Source of the DNA: a bacterium | GTDB taxonomy: Bacteria; Zixibacteria; MSB-5A5; GN15; FEB-12 | Direction of reading: 5' to 3' | Length of the DNA stretch: 42,434 nucleotides | Assembly: GCA_024230675.1 (NCBI GenBank) | Contig: JAAERE010000317.1 | Location: 1-42,434 of the forward strand | Part shown: positions 34,044 to 42,296 of the stretch, piece after piece | Layout: each line of letters opens with the position of its first letter | Position numbering within the stretch: the first letter of the stretch is position 1 | Translations under genes and position numbers: made by a program | The notes under the pieces: model-generated | Seen by the model: only the letters and a program-made list of their open reading frames with translations | Databases searched by the model: none | Told to the model about the DNA's origin: nothing

Positions 34044-34802
34044 TTACTTTCCTTCTTTAAGCTTCAACAACTGAATCACCTCAAAAGTTGCCTCATCGGT
34101 GGTGTAGTTGAAAGCGTCAACCTTGTTAACAAAGAAGTTATAGAAGAAAATACCGAGAATACCGGACAAAAGACCACCGGCCGTGTTGATCAGGGCCTCA
34201 GAAATACCGGTCGCCAGCGCGGTAGCATCGATAACACCGCCCTCGACGTCGCCGGTAGCGGCAAAGGCACGGATCATACCGATGGTAGTACCCAGAAGGC
34301 CGACCATGGTAGCGATCGAGGCGATCGTGGAAAGAGCGATCAGGTTACGCTCCAGCAGCGGTCCCTCGAGAGCGTTGGCTTCTTCGATAGCCGACTGCGT
34401 GAGTTGGATCTTCTTTTCAGAGTCCATGCTGCCGTCACCTCTGACCTCTCGGTACCTCTCGATACCGGCGCGCAGGACGTTGGCCGTTGTGCCACGCTGC
34501 TTATCGCAGGCCGCAAGAGCGGCGTCGTAGTCGTCGGACTGCAGCAGAGTAATGAGCTTCTTGAAGAATATCTGGATGGAGCTCTTGCCCTTGGCGACCG
34601 CGTACAATGAGATATAGCGCTCGATCACAAAGACCATGCACATGATGAAGATCATGATAAGAAGAACAACGAGCGGTCCACCCTGGTAGATCGAGTGAAC
34701 GATCGGATTGTCTGAGGTTCTGAATACTCCGTAAAAGAGTCCGAACCCGATAGCTAACGCCACAAAAGCGTTGAGACTTACAAATAAGGTCTGCTTAACC
34801 AC
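34044..34802 (-). CDS. exbB: ExbB/TolQ/MotA-family proton channel protein
   Basis: The 252-residue product has three membrane segments (about 8-28, 43-63 and a long third region 155-225). The TM motif GLLGTTIGMIRAFA carries the conserved channel Thr. A second motif, ALINTAGGLLSGILG, stands where ExbB/TolQ usually read ALVATAAGLAVAIP; the Thr is kept but the flanks are Gly-rich. It should form the pentameric stator with ExbD dimers. The start is GTG (34800-34802) with GGAGG 10 bases upstream. It is the only ExbB for three ExbDs and three TonBs in the window. Confidence 0.94.
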   Translation of the reverse strand: MVKQTLFVSLNAFVALAIGFGLFYGVFRTSDNPIVHSIYQGGPLVVLLIMIFIMCMVFVIERYISLYAVAKGKSSIQIFFKKLITLLQSDDYDAALAACDKQRGTTANVLRAGIERYREVRGDGSMDSEKKIQLTQSAIEEANALEGPLLERNLIALSTIASIATMVGLLGTTIGMIRAFAATGDVEGGVIDATALATGISEALINTAGGLLSGILGIFFYNFFVNKVDAFNYTTDEATFEVIQLLKLKEGK

Positions 34803-34833
34803 GTGACTCTATCCTCCAACTATTAGAATGATA

Positions 34834-35859
34834 TTAAATCTCAATTCCCTTGACGGCGACCATCACAGAAGCCGCCGCTGACACAAACACACCCCAGGAA
34901 AGCGTTCCAAGGAGCGCTCCCACGCCGTAGCTGTCGCCGATGCTCGTGAAGCTCTCGGAGAGATCGAAACCGTAATCGGCCCCGATGAAAGACAGGCAAA
35001 TGACTACGAACAAAACACACACAGGTAGCCAGTTGTATTTCGAGTATTTCTTTATCGCCAGAGCGACTTCATCCGCCGAGCCCTTGAGCCCGAAGAGGCT
35101 GTACAGGTTGAGCGCCGGCAGACCGATGCAGAGCAGCCCGTAGACCAGCATCAATATGGCGCTGATAACCAGAATAAACCCGGACGAAAACACGGCCGAG
35201 CCCACACTTCCCAGGGAGATAAACGTCCCGAACCCGGAAAGGTGCTCGTATTCTCTGTTTTTGGCACGCTTGATAGCGTGACCGGTAAGAATTTCCTCGT
35301 TGGAGCGTTCTCCGGCATGCCTCGTGACCCTGACGGCTTGCTCCGGCTCCGCGGCGGCTTCCTCGACGGCCGCCAGCAACGTGTCCCCAATGGCAGCGCC
35401 TTCGACAGCCTCCTCAACACCTTCGGCAGCAGCCAGCAAACCGGCCGAATCCAGGTTGGTGGTGGCTTCGGCCAGCGAATCACCCTCAGCGCCGATGAGC
35501 GCCAAGCTGTCGTCAACTAGAGCCACCGGTTCCGGGGCCACCGCAGTCGGCGTGGCCGACACCTCGGTGTAAACCGAATACCAGGGCAGAAGAAGGGCCA
35601 GCAACATAGCCACCGAAGCTACGGCCAGGACCAGCTTCTCTCCAAAGGAGACCCGTTCCTCGACCAGCGTGCAGCCTTCGAGGTCAAGTCCACCTTTGGA
35701 CCGCTTGGCGACTACCTTATCAACCAGCTTCTGCTGCTCGGCTTTGCTCTTGAACAAGTCCTTGGGCTCTCCCGGAAAGACCTCAAAGCCGATGTAGTTG
35801 TATCGCTGTTTTTCGGCTATCCTGTTACCTTGTGGACTTTTCTTGTCCGCGTCAGTCAT
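34834..35859 (-). CDS. Four-helix membrane protein of unknown function in the motor operon
   Basis: I do not recognise this 341-residue protein. The N-terminal 70 residues are charged and cytoplasmic (GFEVFPGEPKDLFKSKAEQQKLVDKV). A first membrane helix lies near 74-93. A long Ala/Glu-rich, low-complexity periplasmic loop follows (about 100-185). Three more helices lie near 225-250, 272-292 and 315-337. It lies between the TPR gene (46 bases) and exbB (31 bases), so it is almost certainly co-transcribed and may assemble with the motor. AGGGT precedes the ATG by about 9 bases. Confidence 0.8.
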   Translation of the reverse strand: MTDADKKSPQGNRIAEKQRYNYIGFEVFPGEPKDLFKSKAEQQKLVDKVVAKRSKGGLDLEGCTLVEERVSFGEKLVLAVASVAMLLALLLPWYSVYTEVSATPTAVAPEPVALVDDSLALIGAEGDSLAEATTNLDSAGLLAAAEGVEEAVEGAAIGDTLLAAVEEAAAEPEQAVRVTRHAGERSNEEILTGHAIKRAKNREYEHLSGFGTFISLGSVGSAVFSSGFILVISAILMLVYGLLCIGLPALNLYSLFGLKGSADEVALAIKKYSKYNWLPVCVLFVVICLSFIGADYGFDLSESFTSIGDSYGVGALLGTLSWGVFVSAAASVMVAVKGIEI

Positions 35860-35905
35860 TCATATACCCTAAAGAGCTAAAGATGCACTAAAACAATAAT
35901 CCTGA

Positions 35906-37789
35906 TCAGAACTCGTAAACAGTATCGTCGTACCCCTTTTTGCATTCCGTGTCGGTCGGATCGCATTTGAGCGCCTTGCTATACCATTCGTTGGCCAGCC
36001 TGTAATCGGCACTGGCGTTATCAGTTTTCTCGGTCGCCCTGAGATGGTAAGCCTGGGCGATCCATTTGACAAGCGCAAAATCGGCACAGGCGCCTTCGCT
36101 GGCCACAAGACAGTCGTAAGCCTTGCGGAAATAACCCAGAGCCTTGGTGTAATTGCGTGTGCAAATCCCCTCGCCAAAATAGGCGAAACCCAGCGATTTA
36201 TTAGCGCTACAGTCGTCCGGATTCAAAGTCAGGAGACGCTCGAAATAGGTCACACCGTTGGCACAGTCCTGCTTGTGATACAGGTACGTATTCGCCACGC
36301 GAAGGACTATTGCGGAATCGTTCGGATTGTATTCGAGATAGTTGGTCAGATAGTCGATCGCGAGCTGGTAGTAATCTACGGGCTCCCCAGCCGGGACTAT
36401 TTCCTCCTCCATCTCCTCGTCCATTATGTCGTCTTCTTCGTCCGCAGCGCTTCCAGCCAGAGCCAGCGCGCAGGAGCCGGCGTTTTTATACATGCTGACC
36501 GAGTTGGAGTCGATACCTTCGGCGATACGAAGATCGTAATACTCCAGCGCCTGGGCATAACTCCGCAGGTTGTGATATGCCAGGGCTACGTTCTGCAACA
36601 GGCGTTTCTGGTCCGGTCTGTCTGCCAGCGACTTCTTGTAGTACCGGACGGACGTTGAAAAGTCTTTCGGCTTGCGATAGAAGTAGGAATCGCCAAGAAG
36701 CTGATAGAGCTCGCGATCATCAATATTGGAACTGTAATCCTCGCCCTGTTCAGCCACCCAGTCTATGTGACGCAGCAGCATTTCCGCCGCTCTTTCATAA
36801 TCCTTAATTCCCCAGAGAGAGCGTCCGCAATAGTAATATATGTCTCTAGGCTCATACGGAATCGATAGGACGTGATCGAAAAAGACAACAGCGTCCTCGA
36901 AACCGAAAATCTCGTTATAGGCCATGGCCGATTCGAAGTAAACGCGAACGTTCGATGAATCGGGCTGGCTGCCGGTCAGTTCGATATACTTCTTGTATGA
37001 CCCAATCGCGTCCATGAAACGGGCCTTGCGCTCGCCGCGGTTGCGCGAGGAGCGCGCCGCCTTGAAATAAATTCCACCGGCCCGGTTCCAGGCCTCGGCG
37101 TAGGTGCTGTCCATTGTCAGGACGACCCGAAGCTTTTCAATCGCACACGTATAGTCTTTTAGTTCCAGACAGGCCTCAGCCCAGTGGAAATAAACTTCGG
37201 TTCCGGCCGTGTCCAGCCTCTGCGCTATCTCGTATTCCATTCGGGCCAGAGCGGCCACACCGTTAAAGAAATTGGCGTCCCCAAGATTGAGATGGTATTC
37301 GGCGACGGTGGAATCGATGGAAATCGCGCGTCGGAAAGATACGTCGGCCTCACTGTACTGTTCACGCGCCATGAGGACCAAGCCGGTCCCGTTCTCGAAC
37401 CAGTCCTTGATCTTCCGGGCCTTCTTCAGGCCCTCTTTCATCGACTCCTCGGCTCCATCGAGATCCCCCAGAGCCAGCTGGCATCTCCCGAGATAGTAAA
37501 GCGACTCGTAGTATTTCTTCTTCTTCTCCAGGGTCAGAGAAAACTGTTCGGCTGCCTCGGCGTACTGATCGCGCCGGTAGAAAACCATGCCCTTGACGTG
37601 ATAGTTATAATGATACGTCGGGTCCGTTGCGATATCGTTATCCAGGAGTTGCAGCGCCCGTACGGTATCGGCCGCGTCGAAAGCTGCTTGAATCGGCTGT
37701 TTGAGATCCTGGGCAGAGAGTCCGACCGCAAACAGGAGGCTGGCGGCGACGACAAGGAGGGTCTTGGAGATGCGTTCTTTAGTCAACAT
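35906..37789 (-). CDS. Periplasmic TPR-repeat protein
   Basis: From the ATG at 37789 the product is 627 residues, with a signal peptide (MLTKERISKTLLVVAASLLF, cleaved near LSAQ). Many tetratricopeptide repeats follow, for example Y-x-L-G-R-C-Q-L-A-L-G-D-L-D-G-A-E and Y-H-L-N-L-G-D-A-N-F. A very acidic insert covers about 450-464. AGGAA lies 3-4 bases before this ATG and the signal peptide begins there, so I reject the longer frame to 37879. It is probably a protein-protein scaffold in the periplasm for the ExbB-ExbD-TonB motor whose genes follow. A promoter lies 35-62 bases upstream. Confidence 0.9.
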   Translation of the reverse strand: MLTKERISKTLLVVAASLLFAVGLSAQDLKQPIQAAFDAADTVRALQLLDNDIATDPTYHYNYHVKGMVFYRRDQYAEAAEQFSLTLEKKKKYYESLYYLGRCQLALGDLDGAEESMKEGLKKARKIKDWFENGTGLVLMAREQYSEADVSFRRAISIDSTVAEYHLNLGDANFFNGVAALARMEYEIAQRLDTAGTEVYFHWAEACLELKDYTCAIEKLRVVLTMDSTYAEAWNRAGGIYFKAARSSRNRGERKARFMDAIGSYKKYIELTGSQPDSSNVRVYFESAMAYNEIFGFEDAVVFFDHVLSIPYEPRDIYYYCGRSLWGIKDYERAAEMLLRHIDWVAEQGEDYSSNIDDRELYQLLGDSYFYRKPKDFSTSVRYYKKSLADRPDQKRLLQNVALAYHNLRSYAQALEYYDLRIAEGIDSNSVSMYKNAGSCALALAGSAADEEDDIMDEEMEEEIVPAGEPVDYYQLAIDYLTNYLEYNPNDSAIVLRVANTYLYHKQDCANGVTYFERLLTLNPDDCSANKSLGFAYFGEGICTRNYTKALGYFRKAYDCLVASEGACADFALVKWIAQAYHLRATEKTDNASADYRLANEWYSKALKCDPTDTECKKGYDDTVYEF

Positions 37790-37823
37790 GTTTCCTATCA
37801 TCATCTTTTTCAACAAGATAGCA

Positions 37824-37851
37824 AAAATAAAAAGTTGGACGCCGTTGTCAA
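37824..37851 (-). promoter_or_regulatory. Promoter of the TPR-exbB-exbD-tonB operon
   Basis: On the minus strand a perfect TTGACA (37846-37851), a 16-base spacer and TATTTT (37824-37829). The -35 overlaps the stop codon of the small gene upstream (37848-37850). Confidence 0.6.
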
Positions 37852-38078
37852 GAACTAAATTGCCGCCGGCTGGTCTCACGCGCCTCGGCGGCAGCCTGAC
37901 GAACCGGTCGCCTGAGCTGTCTGTTGAGTTGAATGAAAAAATATGTCACGGCAGCCACACCGACCAGAAGGCGGGTTGCCTCTGACAAATGTCCGGCGTA
38001 CGCCGATTCGACGTACAGCCCGGTCACGAGTATGATGATTCCTGAGACCATATACAGAATCCTCGTTGCGGTGATCAT
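37848..38078 (-). CDS. Small two-helix membrane protein
   Basis: The 76-residue product has two hydrophobic segments (about 7-25, ILYMVSGIIILVTGLYV; and about 34-50, TRLLVGVAAVTYFFIQL). A basic C-terminal tail follows (RQLRRPVRQAAAEARE). I do not recognise a family. The start at 38078 is chosen because a strong SD, AAGGAGGT, lies 5 bases upstream; a longer frame to 38102 would put the SD inside the gene. It lies just upstream of the TPR operon. The 285-base space before it, up to the lipoprotein stop at 38364, holds nothing I can support. Confidence 0.65.
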   Translation of the reverse strand: MITATRILYMVSGIIILVTGLYVESAYAGHLSEATRLLVGVAAVTYFFIQLNRQLRRPVRQAAAEARETSRRQFSS

Positions 38079-38363
38079 TATTGACCTCCTTAACTTATAC
38101 ACGCCTCACGCCAGCTTCTTCCTGATTGAAGATACAAAAGCGGTTGTTTCCCTAATGCCTCGACAGGTCTCTATGGGACAAGATTCATGCCTGAATCGGG
38201 AACGGCGCAGGAAGCGCGCGGGCAAGTCGTTGAAACGCTATAGATTAGGCGTGTCGCGGGGAGCATTGAGAAGTCCAGGGCCAGATTCCGCGCGCAGATT
38301 TTGCGGAACGCAATCGGTCACGACCTACTTCTCAGTCGAGCTAACACATTGCAGGATTATGTC

Positions 38364-39539
38364 TTAGAAGTTTGACTCGAGCCGACTCTCGGGGAGCCAA
38401 GTTATCCACATTCGTACGGGGCGCTTGGGTAAACGCTCCAAATAGAACAGTCCGCGATATGAGCGAGGACGTCCCCGGAAGTCCAGGGCGGGATAAAACA
38501 GAACCTCCTCGGCCAGATTCTTGACCAGCTGACGGTTCCACCGGTCCCGTCCCGTGGTCTTTAAGTGTGTGGCAAGGCCGAGAGAATCGATGGCAAGACG
38601 TGAACTAAAGAGGTCGTAGTGTGTGTGCCAGTCTTTTTTGTCCCGGACTTTCGTCTGCCAGAACGAGGCGGGAACCGGCTTGGCCATCAGACCCAGCGTA
38701 TCGGGAAATATGCGAACTCGAAGACGTTCCAGAAGCGGGAGCTGCTCCAGCGTCACCGAATCCAGCGGCGCTGTCGGATACACGCACAGAGGGAAAAACG
38801 AGATCAAAACGTAGCAGCGAGCGGGTCGAGCCACCCCCGAGGCCTTCAGCGGCGTATATCTGGCCCAGTTCACGGCAGTGCGAAGTTTCTCTTCGTACCT
38901 GGGGTAGGTCGAAAGTATTGTCTCAATCGCGGTTGGTCTGCCGACACTGTCGAGGTCTACTTGCATGAGTAGGTACCTGTAGATCGGTTCGGTGCTGAAA
39001 GAGTCTATGTCGCAGTTGTATGAAGGAAAACTCTCTAGAGACGGCAGTTCCAGCCCGTTCATCTCCAGTCCTCGGGCGTAGAGATCGTACTCTATGACCT
39101 CGCGGCCGGAGAAAACTGGGAAAAAGAGTTCGGGCGTGTCTCCCCTGTCCCCGATCTGCATGGTCACAGGTAGAAGCATCTCGATCCTGACGGTGTCGCT
39201 GAAGCCGGGATCAAAAGGGATACTTCTCAGATAGTCGTCATAGCAGGCAGCGTAAAGATAATCCTCGGGGTTATCCGCCCGGAGGTCTGTTACCCGGCCG
39301 TGGGCGTCGATTCGAAGAATCAGCGAGACAATCTTTTCGACCGCCTTGAGATTGACGTTGCTGTCGGCTGAGTACGCGGGCATGTGCACCGGTTCGGGGA
39401 GCGTGAGGCCGTAAGTCGAAGGTCTTTCGGGCAACGCGACCTGCCACAGTTCCTCGGGCGTGGGCGGTCCACCGCAGTTGGCCAGCCAAAGGCAGACGCC
39501 ACAAAGAAGACAGGCTGTGAATGTTCGTGCAGTGGTCAT
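38364..39539 (-). CDS. Lipoprotein with TonB-C-terminus-like repeats
   Basis: The 391-residue product has a lipoprotein signal with lipobox LANC-G near residue 22. The mature part contains at least three segments that look like the beta-alpha-beta TonB C-terminal fold. They are near 70-125 (ILRIDAHGRVTDLRADNP, ending SIPFDPG), 188-250 (LMQVDLDSVGRPTAIETIL, LRTAVNWARYTPLKASG) and near 305-385 (ending RPVRMWITWLP). Each has the D-x-x-G-R-x-T turn or the R-F/Y-x-P-G end. No membrane anchor helix or Pro-rich linker is present. It may be a lipid-anchored binding partner or decoy of the TonB system encoded downstream; that is inference. Confidence 0.7.
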   Translation of the reverse strand: MTTARTFTACLLCGVCLWLANCGGPPTPEELWQVALPERPSTYGLTLPEPVHMPAYSADSNVNLKAVEKIVSLILRIDAHGRVTDLRADNPEDYLYAACYDDYLRSIPFDPGFSDTVRIEMLLPVTMQIGDRGDTPELFFPVFSGREVIEYDLYARGLEMNGLELPSLESFPSYNCDIDSFSTEPIYRYLLMQVDLDSVGRPTAIETILSTYPRYEEKLRTAVNWARYTPLKASGVARPARCYVLISFFPLCVYPTAPLDSVTLEQLPLLERLRVRIFPDTLGLMAKPVPASFWQTKVRDKKDWHTHYDLFSSRLAIDSLGLATHLKTTGRDRWNRQLVKNLAEEVLFYPALDFRGRPRSYRGLFYLERLPKRPVRMWITWLPESRLESNF

Positions 39540-39597
39540 CGAATCAAGTATCTCCGCTACAACTCTACCGATCGGCTGCGTCGCCGCCAGTATTTAA

Positions 39598-39626
39598 TTG
39601 CCGTCGCAGGACGCCAGGCCTATTAT
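39598..39626 (+). promoter_or_regulatory. Candidate promoter of the flippase gene
   Basis: TTGCCG (39598-39603), a 17-base spacer and TATTAT (39621-39626) point to transcription from about 39632. This argues against the in-frame TTG at 39598 as a start codon. Confidence 0.5.
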
Positions 39627-39645
39627 ACCTCGACTGGTAGCACCT

Positions 39646-41151
39646 ATGGTCCTTTTAAAAGAACAACTGATGAGAAACATTTGGTCCTCGTGGGCCGGCT
39701 ATGCTGTCCGCATAGTCATCAGTTTTCTGTTTGTGCCTTTCATAACCTCGGTGCTTGGCGATGCCCGGTACGGTGTCTGGGTGATCGCATTTCAGACAAT
39801 CAACTATTTCATGCTGCTCGACCTGGGGCTGGAGAAAGCTCTGGTTCGGTTTGTCTCTAAACATCTCGGCAAGAACGACTTTCTCCGGATCAACCGCACA
39901 CTCAACACGACGTTCGGGCTTTACCTTATCGCCGGTTCAATTATTATAGTCGGCGCCTGGCTGACGGCAACTTTTTTGTTCGACTATTTCCAGATCGGCG
40001 ATCCGGCGCTGGCGGCCGAGGGCAAGTCGGTGCTGATCATCATCGGCTTATTCAGCGGCTTCCGCTTCTACCTCCTGCCGTTCACGGCCGGGCTGGTTGG
40101 TTTCCAGAGGTCCGATGTTTCAAACGCTCTGCACATGATCGAGGAAATCGTGCGGGCCGCCGTTCTCGTCTGGCTGCTGCTCAACGGATACGGCATGGTC
40201 GCGCTGGCTCTGGCAATATTGATCGTCAGCGTCGCTCGACAGTTGGTAGCGATAATCTTCCTCAAGCGTCTTCACCCGCAGACGGCTCTGGGGTTGTCGC
40301 ACTTTGATAAGCCGACCGCGAAGGAGCTGTTCACCTATTCCCGTATTACGTTCGGGATCACCGTGGCGTGGCTGGTGATATTCAACACGGACACGGTGCT
40401 TCTGGGACTGTTGTCGTCCGCTGCTCTGGCCGGAGTCTATGCACCGGGGGCGCAGTTGCTGCTGCACCTGCGCAACGCTGTTAACGTCGTGGCCACTCCC
40501 CTGACCGCCGCGATTTCGCAACTTGAAGCCGAAGGCAAACACGAGGCGATCCAGCGGTTGTACCTCAAAGGCCTGCGGTATACATCGTACCTTTCGTTTT
40601 TCATGGCCGTGGGCGTGATCCTGTACGCGCGGCCTTTCGTGGCGCTGTGGCTGGAGCCGGAGTTTGCCGAAGCCGCCGAAGTCATGCGTATTCTCGCCGT
40701 GTCAGGAGCGTTCTTTATCCCTCAAATAATCGGAAACGCCGTACTGTTTGCGACGGACAGACATGGGCTGCTGTTGCGTGTGTTGGTGCTGGAAGCGGCG
40801 TTGAAGATCATTCTGTCGTTGATTCTAATCCAAAAATACGGTCTGATCGGGATGGCTTTTGCGGCGGCGGTGCCTCAGTTGTTGTTGTACGTGAGCCTCT
40901 ACCCCGTCATGCTGGGACGCGCCCTGAACATCTCCACGGCGACTATCATGCTGACGAGTCTTCGCAGCGGACTGATGGCTATGTTTGCCACACTACCGGT
41001 CGTGGTAATAGTCCGGCAGCTTCTCCCCCCGACCAACTGGCCGTGGTTTTTTGCCAACCTGGCGATTGTGCTGGTCCCGGCGGCGGCAGGAGCTTATTTC
41101 GTCCTCGAACCTGCCGACCGCGCCCGCGTGCGAGCGTTTCTTAATCGGTAG
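39646..41151 (+). CDS. Polysaccharide/lipid-linked oligosaccharide flippase (MOP superfamily)
   Basis: From the ATG at 39646 this is a 501-residue integral membrane protein with about 12-14 helices. It begins with NIWSSWAGYAVRIVISFLFVPFITSVLG and LGLEKALVRFVSKHLGK, the Wzx/RfbX pattern, where the charged R-F-x-x-x-x is typical. It should move lipid-linked glycan units across the inner membrane. No SD is obvious. The ATG at 39670 (MRNIW) is an equally good start, and the TTG at 39598 falls in the predicted -35. No glycosyltransferase or polymerase gene is adjacent within the window. Its stop TAG is part of the first GTAG-headed hairpin that follows. Confidence 0.87.
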   Translation: MVLLKEQLMRNIWSSWAGYAVRIVISFLFVPFITSVLGDARYGVWVIAFQTINYFMLLDLGLEKALVRFVSKHLGKNDFLRINRTLNTTFGLYLIAGSIIIVGAWLTATFLFDYFQIGDPALAAEGKSVLIIIGLFSGFRFYLLPFTAGLVGFQRSDVSNALHMIEEIVRAAVLVWLLLNGYGMVALALAILIVSVARQLVAIIFLKRLHPQTALGLSHFDKPTAKELFTYSRITFGITVAWLVIFNTDTVLLGLLSSAALAGVYAPGAQLLLHLRNAVNVVATPLTAAISQLEAEGKHEAIQRLYLKGLRYTSYLSFFMAVGVILYARPFVALWLEPEFAEAAEVMRILAVSGAFFIPQIIGNAVLFATDRHGLLLRVLVLEAALKIILSLILIQKYGLIGMAFAAAVPQLLLYVSLYPVMLGRALNISTATIMLTSLRSGLMAMFATLPVVVIVRQLLPPTNWPWFFANLAIVLVPAAAGAYFVLEPADRARVRAFLNR

Positions 41152-41234
41152 GTCGAAGCCCCTGCGGTTTCGACAGTTTGTAGGGCGGGTCCGTCTTCGA
41201 ACCCGCCGGTAGTCACCCTGAACCCATCGAAGGG
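41148..41234 (+). repeat. Three GTAG-headed REP-like hairpins in a row
   Basis: GTAG (41148-41151) is followed at once by a 9-bp stem (41152-41160 with 41166-41174, one G-T pair). GTAG (41180-41183) is followed by GGCGGGT/ACCCGCC (41184-41190 with 41201-41207). GTAG (41209-41212) is followed by a shorter CCCT/AGGG stem (41216-41219 with 41231-41234). A conserved GTAG just 5' of a hairpin is the mark of REP elements mobilised by REP-associated transposases. The first GTAG includes the flippase stop codon. No gene is seen in 41152-41570. Confidence 0.6.
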
Positions 41235-41341
41235 GAACGTCAAGACGGACAAACCGCGCAGTGCCGGTATTATCGATGTGGCGTAGTCTCGGCATTTGCC
41301 AAGGCTACCAGACCCGCAGAGTTTCGCCAATCACTCCGGTC

Positions 41342-41435
41342 CCCACCATAGGAATGATGGGCCACACCCAGCATGGGCCACCCCACCATAAGAATGATGG
41401 GCCACCCGGCCATAAGAATGATGGGCCACCCGGCC
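41342..41435 (+). repeat. Short tandem repeats and left inverted-repeat copy
   Basis: A unit of 24 bases beginning CCATAAGAATGATGGGCCAC is repeated head to tail at 41386-41409 and 41410-41433. An earlier, expanded copy starts at 41346, and its bases 41342-41365 match the element at 42299-42322 exactly in inverted orientation. GGGCCACC recurs four times. Two to three units with no spacers do not make a CRISPR array. Confidence 0.85.
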
Positions 41436-41570
41436 GATCACAAAGTGGATCAGGTCGAATATGTAAAGGGATAACACTCTTGACGGGAAGAGAGACTATT
41501 GCGTTATTGAAGTGCTGATAAAACAAGTCTATATTTGATGTCTAAAACAATAAAGGAAGAATGGTGAGGT

Positions 41571-42017
41571 ATGGAAGGTATAGTTACCGCAATAGTAACG
41601 TTAGCACTAATTGCAATGGTTGTCTCAGGTTCAGGTCCAAGCAAAAAGAAAAAGCCAAAAGATCAAAACCCTGAAAGAGACGAAAGCAAAGTGGGCTATG
41701 GTTCGCTACATTCTTACCAAGCAGGGTCCAATTTAAACTTCGACTCTGATGTCTTAGCAAAAGTTAAAGCACATCAAATTGAACGTGAAAAGACTTTGAG
41801 TCTCATGGGCAATTTGAAGTTAGATGATATTGGAAAAACGAGTACTCCAAAATACGATTTTAAAGATATAGATGTTAAGAAATTACAAGGCAATATTGGA
41901 GAAATGAGTACTCGAGAATATGACCGTAAATTAGAAGCTGGAACCAAAGAGATGGACTATAGACAGTTTAGAATCTGCTTAGACTCAGCCCCCCGATTCG
42001 GAAGAAGAAGTAATTGA
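41571..42017 (+). CDS. Hypothetical protein in AT-rich insert
   Basis: The 148-residue product has one N-terminal hydrophobic segment (IVTAIVTLALIAMVVSG), then a Lys-rich, highly charged body (GPSKKKKPKDQNPERDESK onward) without recognisable domains. Base and codon use are clearly AT-richer than every other gene in the window, with many A-ending codons, which suggests recent transfer. GAGG lies 4 bases before the ATG. It sits between inverted 24-bp repeats next to a transposase remnant, so it is probably cargo or relic DNA of a mobile island. No function is proposed. Confidence 0.55.
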   Translation: MEGIVTAIVTLALIAMVVSGSGPSKKKKPKDQNPERDESKVGYGSLHSYQAGSNLNFDSDVLAKVKAHQIEREKTLSLMGNLKLDDIGKTSTPKYDFKDIDVKKLQGNIGEMSTREYDRKLEAGTKEMDYRQFRICLDSAPRFGRRSN

Positions 42018-42054
42018 ATCTCTTTGCATATGTCAGTAGTTTATAGAAATGGAA

Positions 42055-42243
42055 TCAATCTGATAGTCTAAATATCAAACTACCAGAAACTCTCAATCTT
42101 GCAGATTGCAGTGTGACCACTCCGTCGTGGTCTAAGAGCAAGAACGCCCCCTCGTCTTGTCGGTTTCTCTCCATAACTTTCCCCGAATGACTAGAGGAAG
42201 CTCTGAGCGCCTCTTCTAATAAGTAGAATTGATTTATTATCAT
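42055..42243 (-). CDS. Possible small ORF in AT-rich insert
   Basis: A 62-residue frame begins MIINQFYLLEEALRASSS and contains GAFLLLDHDGVVTLQSARL. A TTG start at 42255 would add four residues. There is only a weak AAAG before it, and no family is recognised. It is listed because a palindrome (42255-42274) lies immediately upstream and the frame is uninterrupted; it may well be chance. Confidence 0.25.
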   Translation of the reverse strand: MIINQFYLLEEALRASSSHSGKVMERNRQDEGAFLLLDHDGVVTLQSARLRVSGSLIFRLSD

Positions 42244-42254
42244 TTCTACTTTCA

Positions 42255-42274
42255 AAACAGCTTATATGCTGTTT
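42255..42274. promoter_or_regulatory. Palindrome upstream of the small ORF
   Basis: AAACAGC (42255-42261) and GCTGTTT (42268-42274) flank the AT-rich centre TTATAT. It could be an operator or a hairpin at the end of the mobile island. Confidence 0.4.
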
Positions 42275-42296
42275 GAACCTCCCCCGATTTAGTGTC

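Noticed and set aside
37790-37879. N-terminal 30 residues extending the TPR protein
   Set aside because: They precede a proper SD and signal peptide start, and overlap the promoter and the end of the 76-residue gene.
39598-39645. TTG start of the flippase giving 16 extra residues
   Set aside because: The TTG falls in the predicted -35 box and the extra residues do not look like a flippase N-terminus.
41346-41435. CRISPR array
   Set aside because: The repeats are contiguous, only two to three units, without unique spacers, and no cas gene is nearby.
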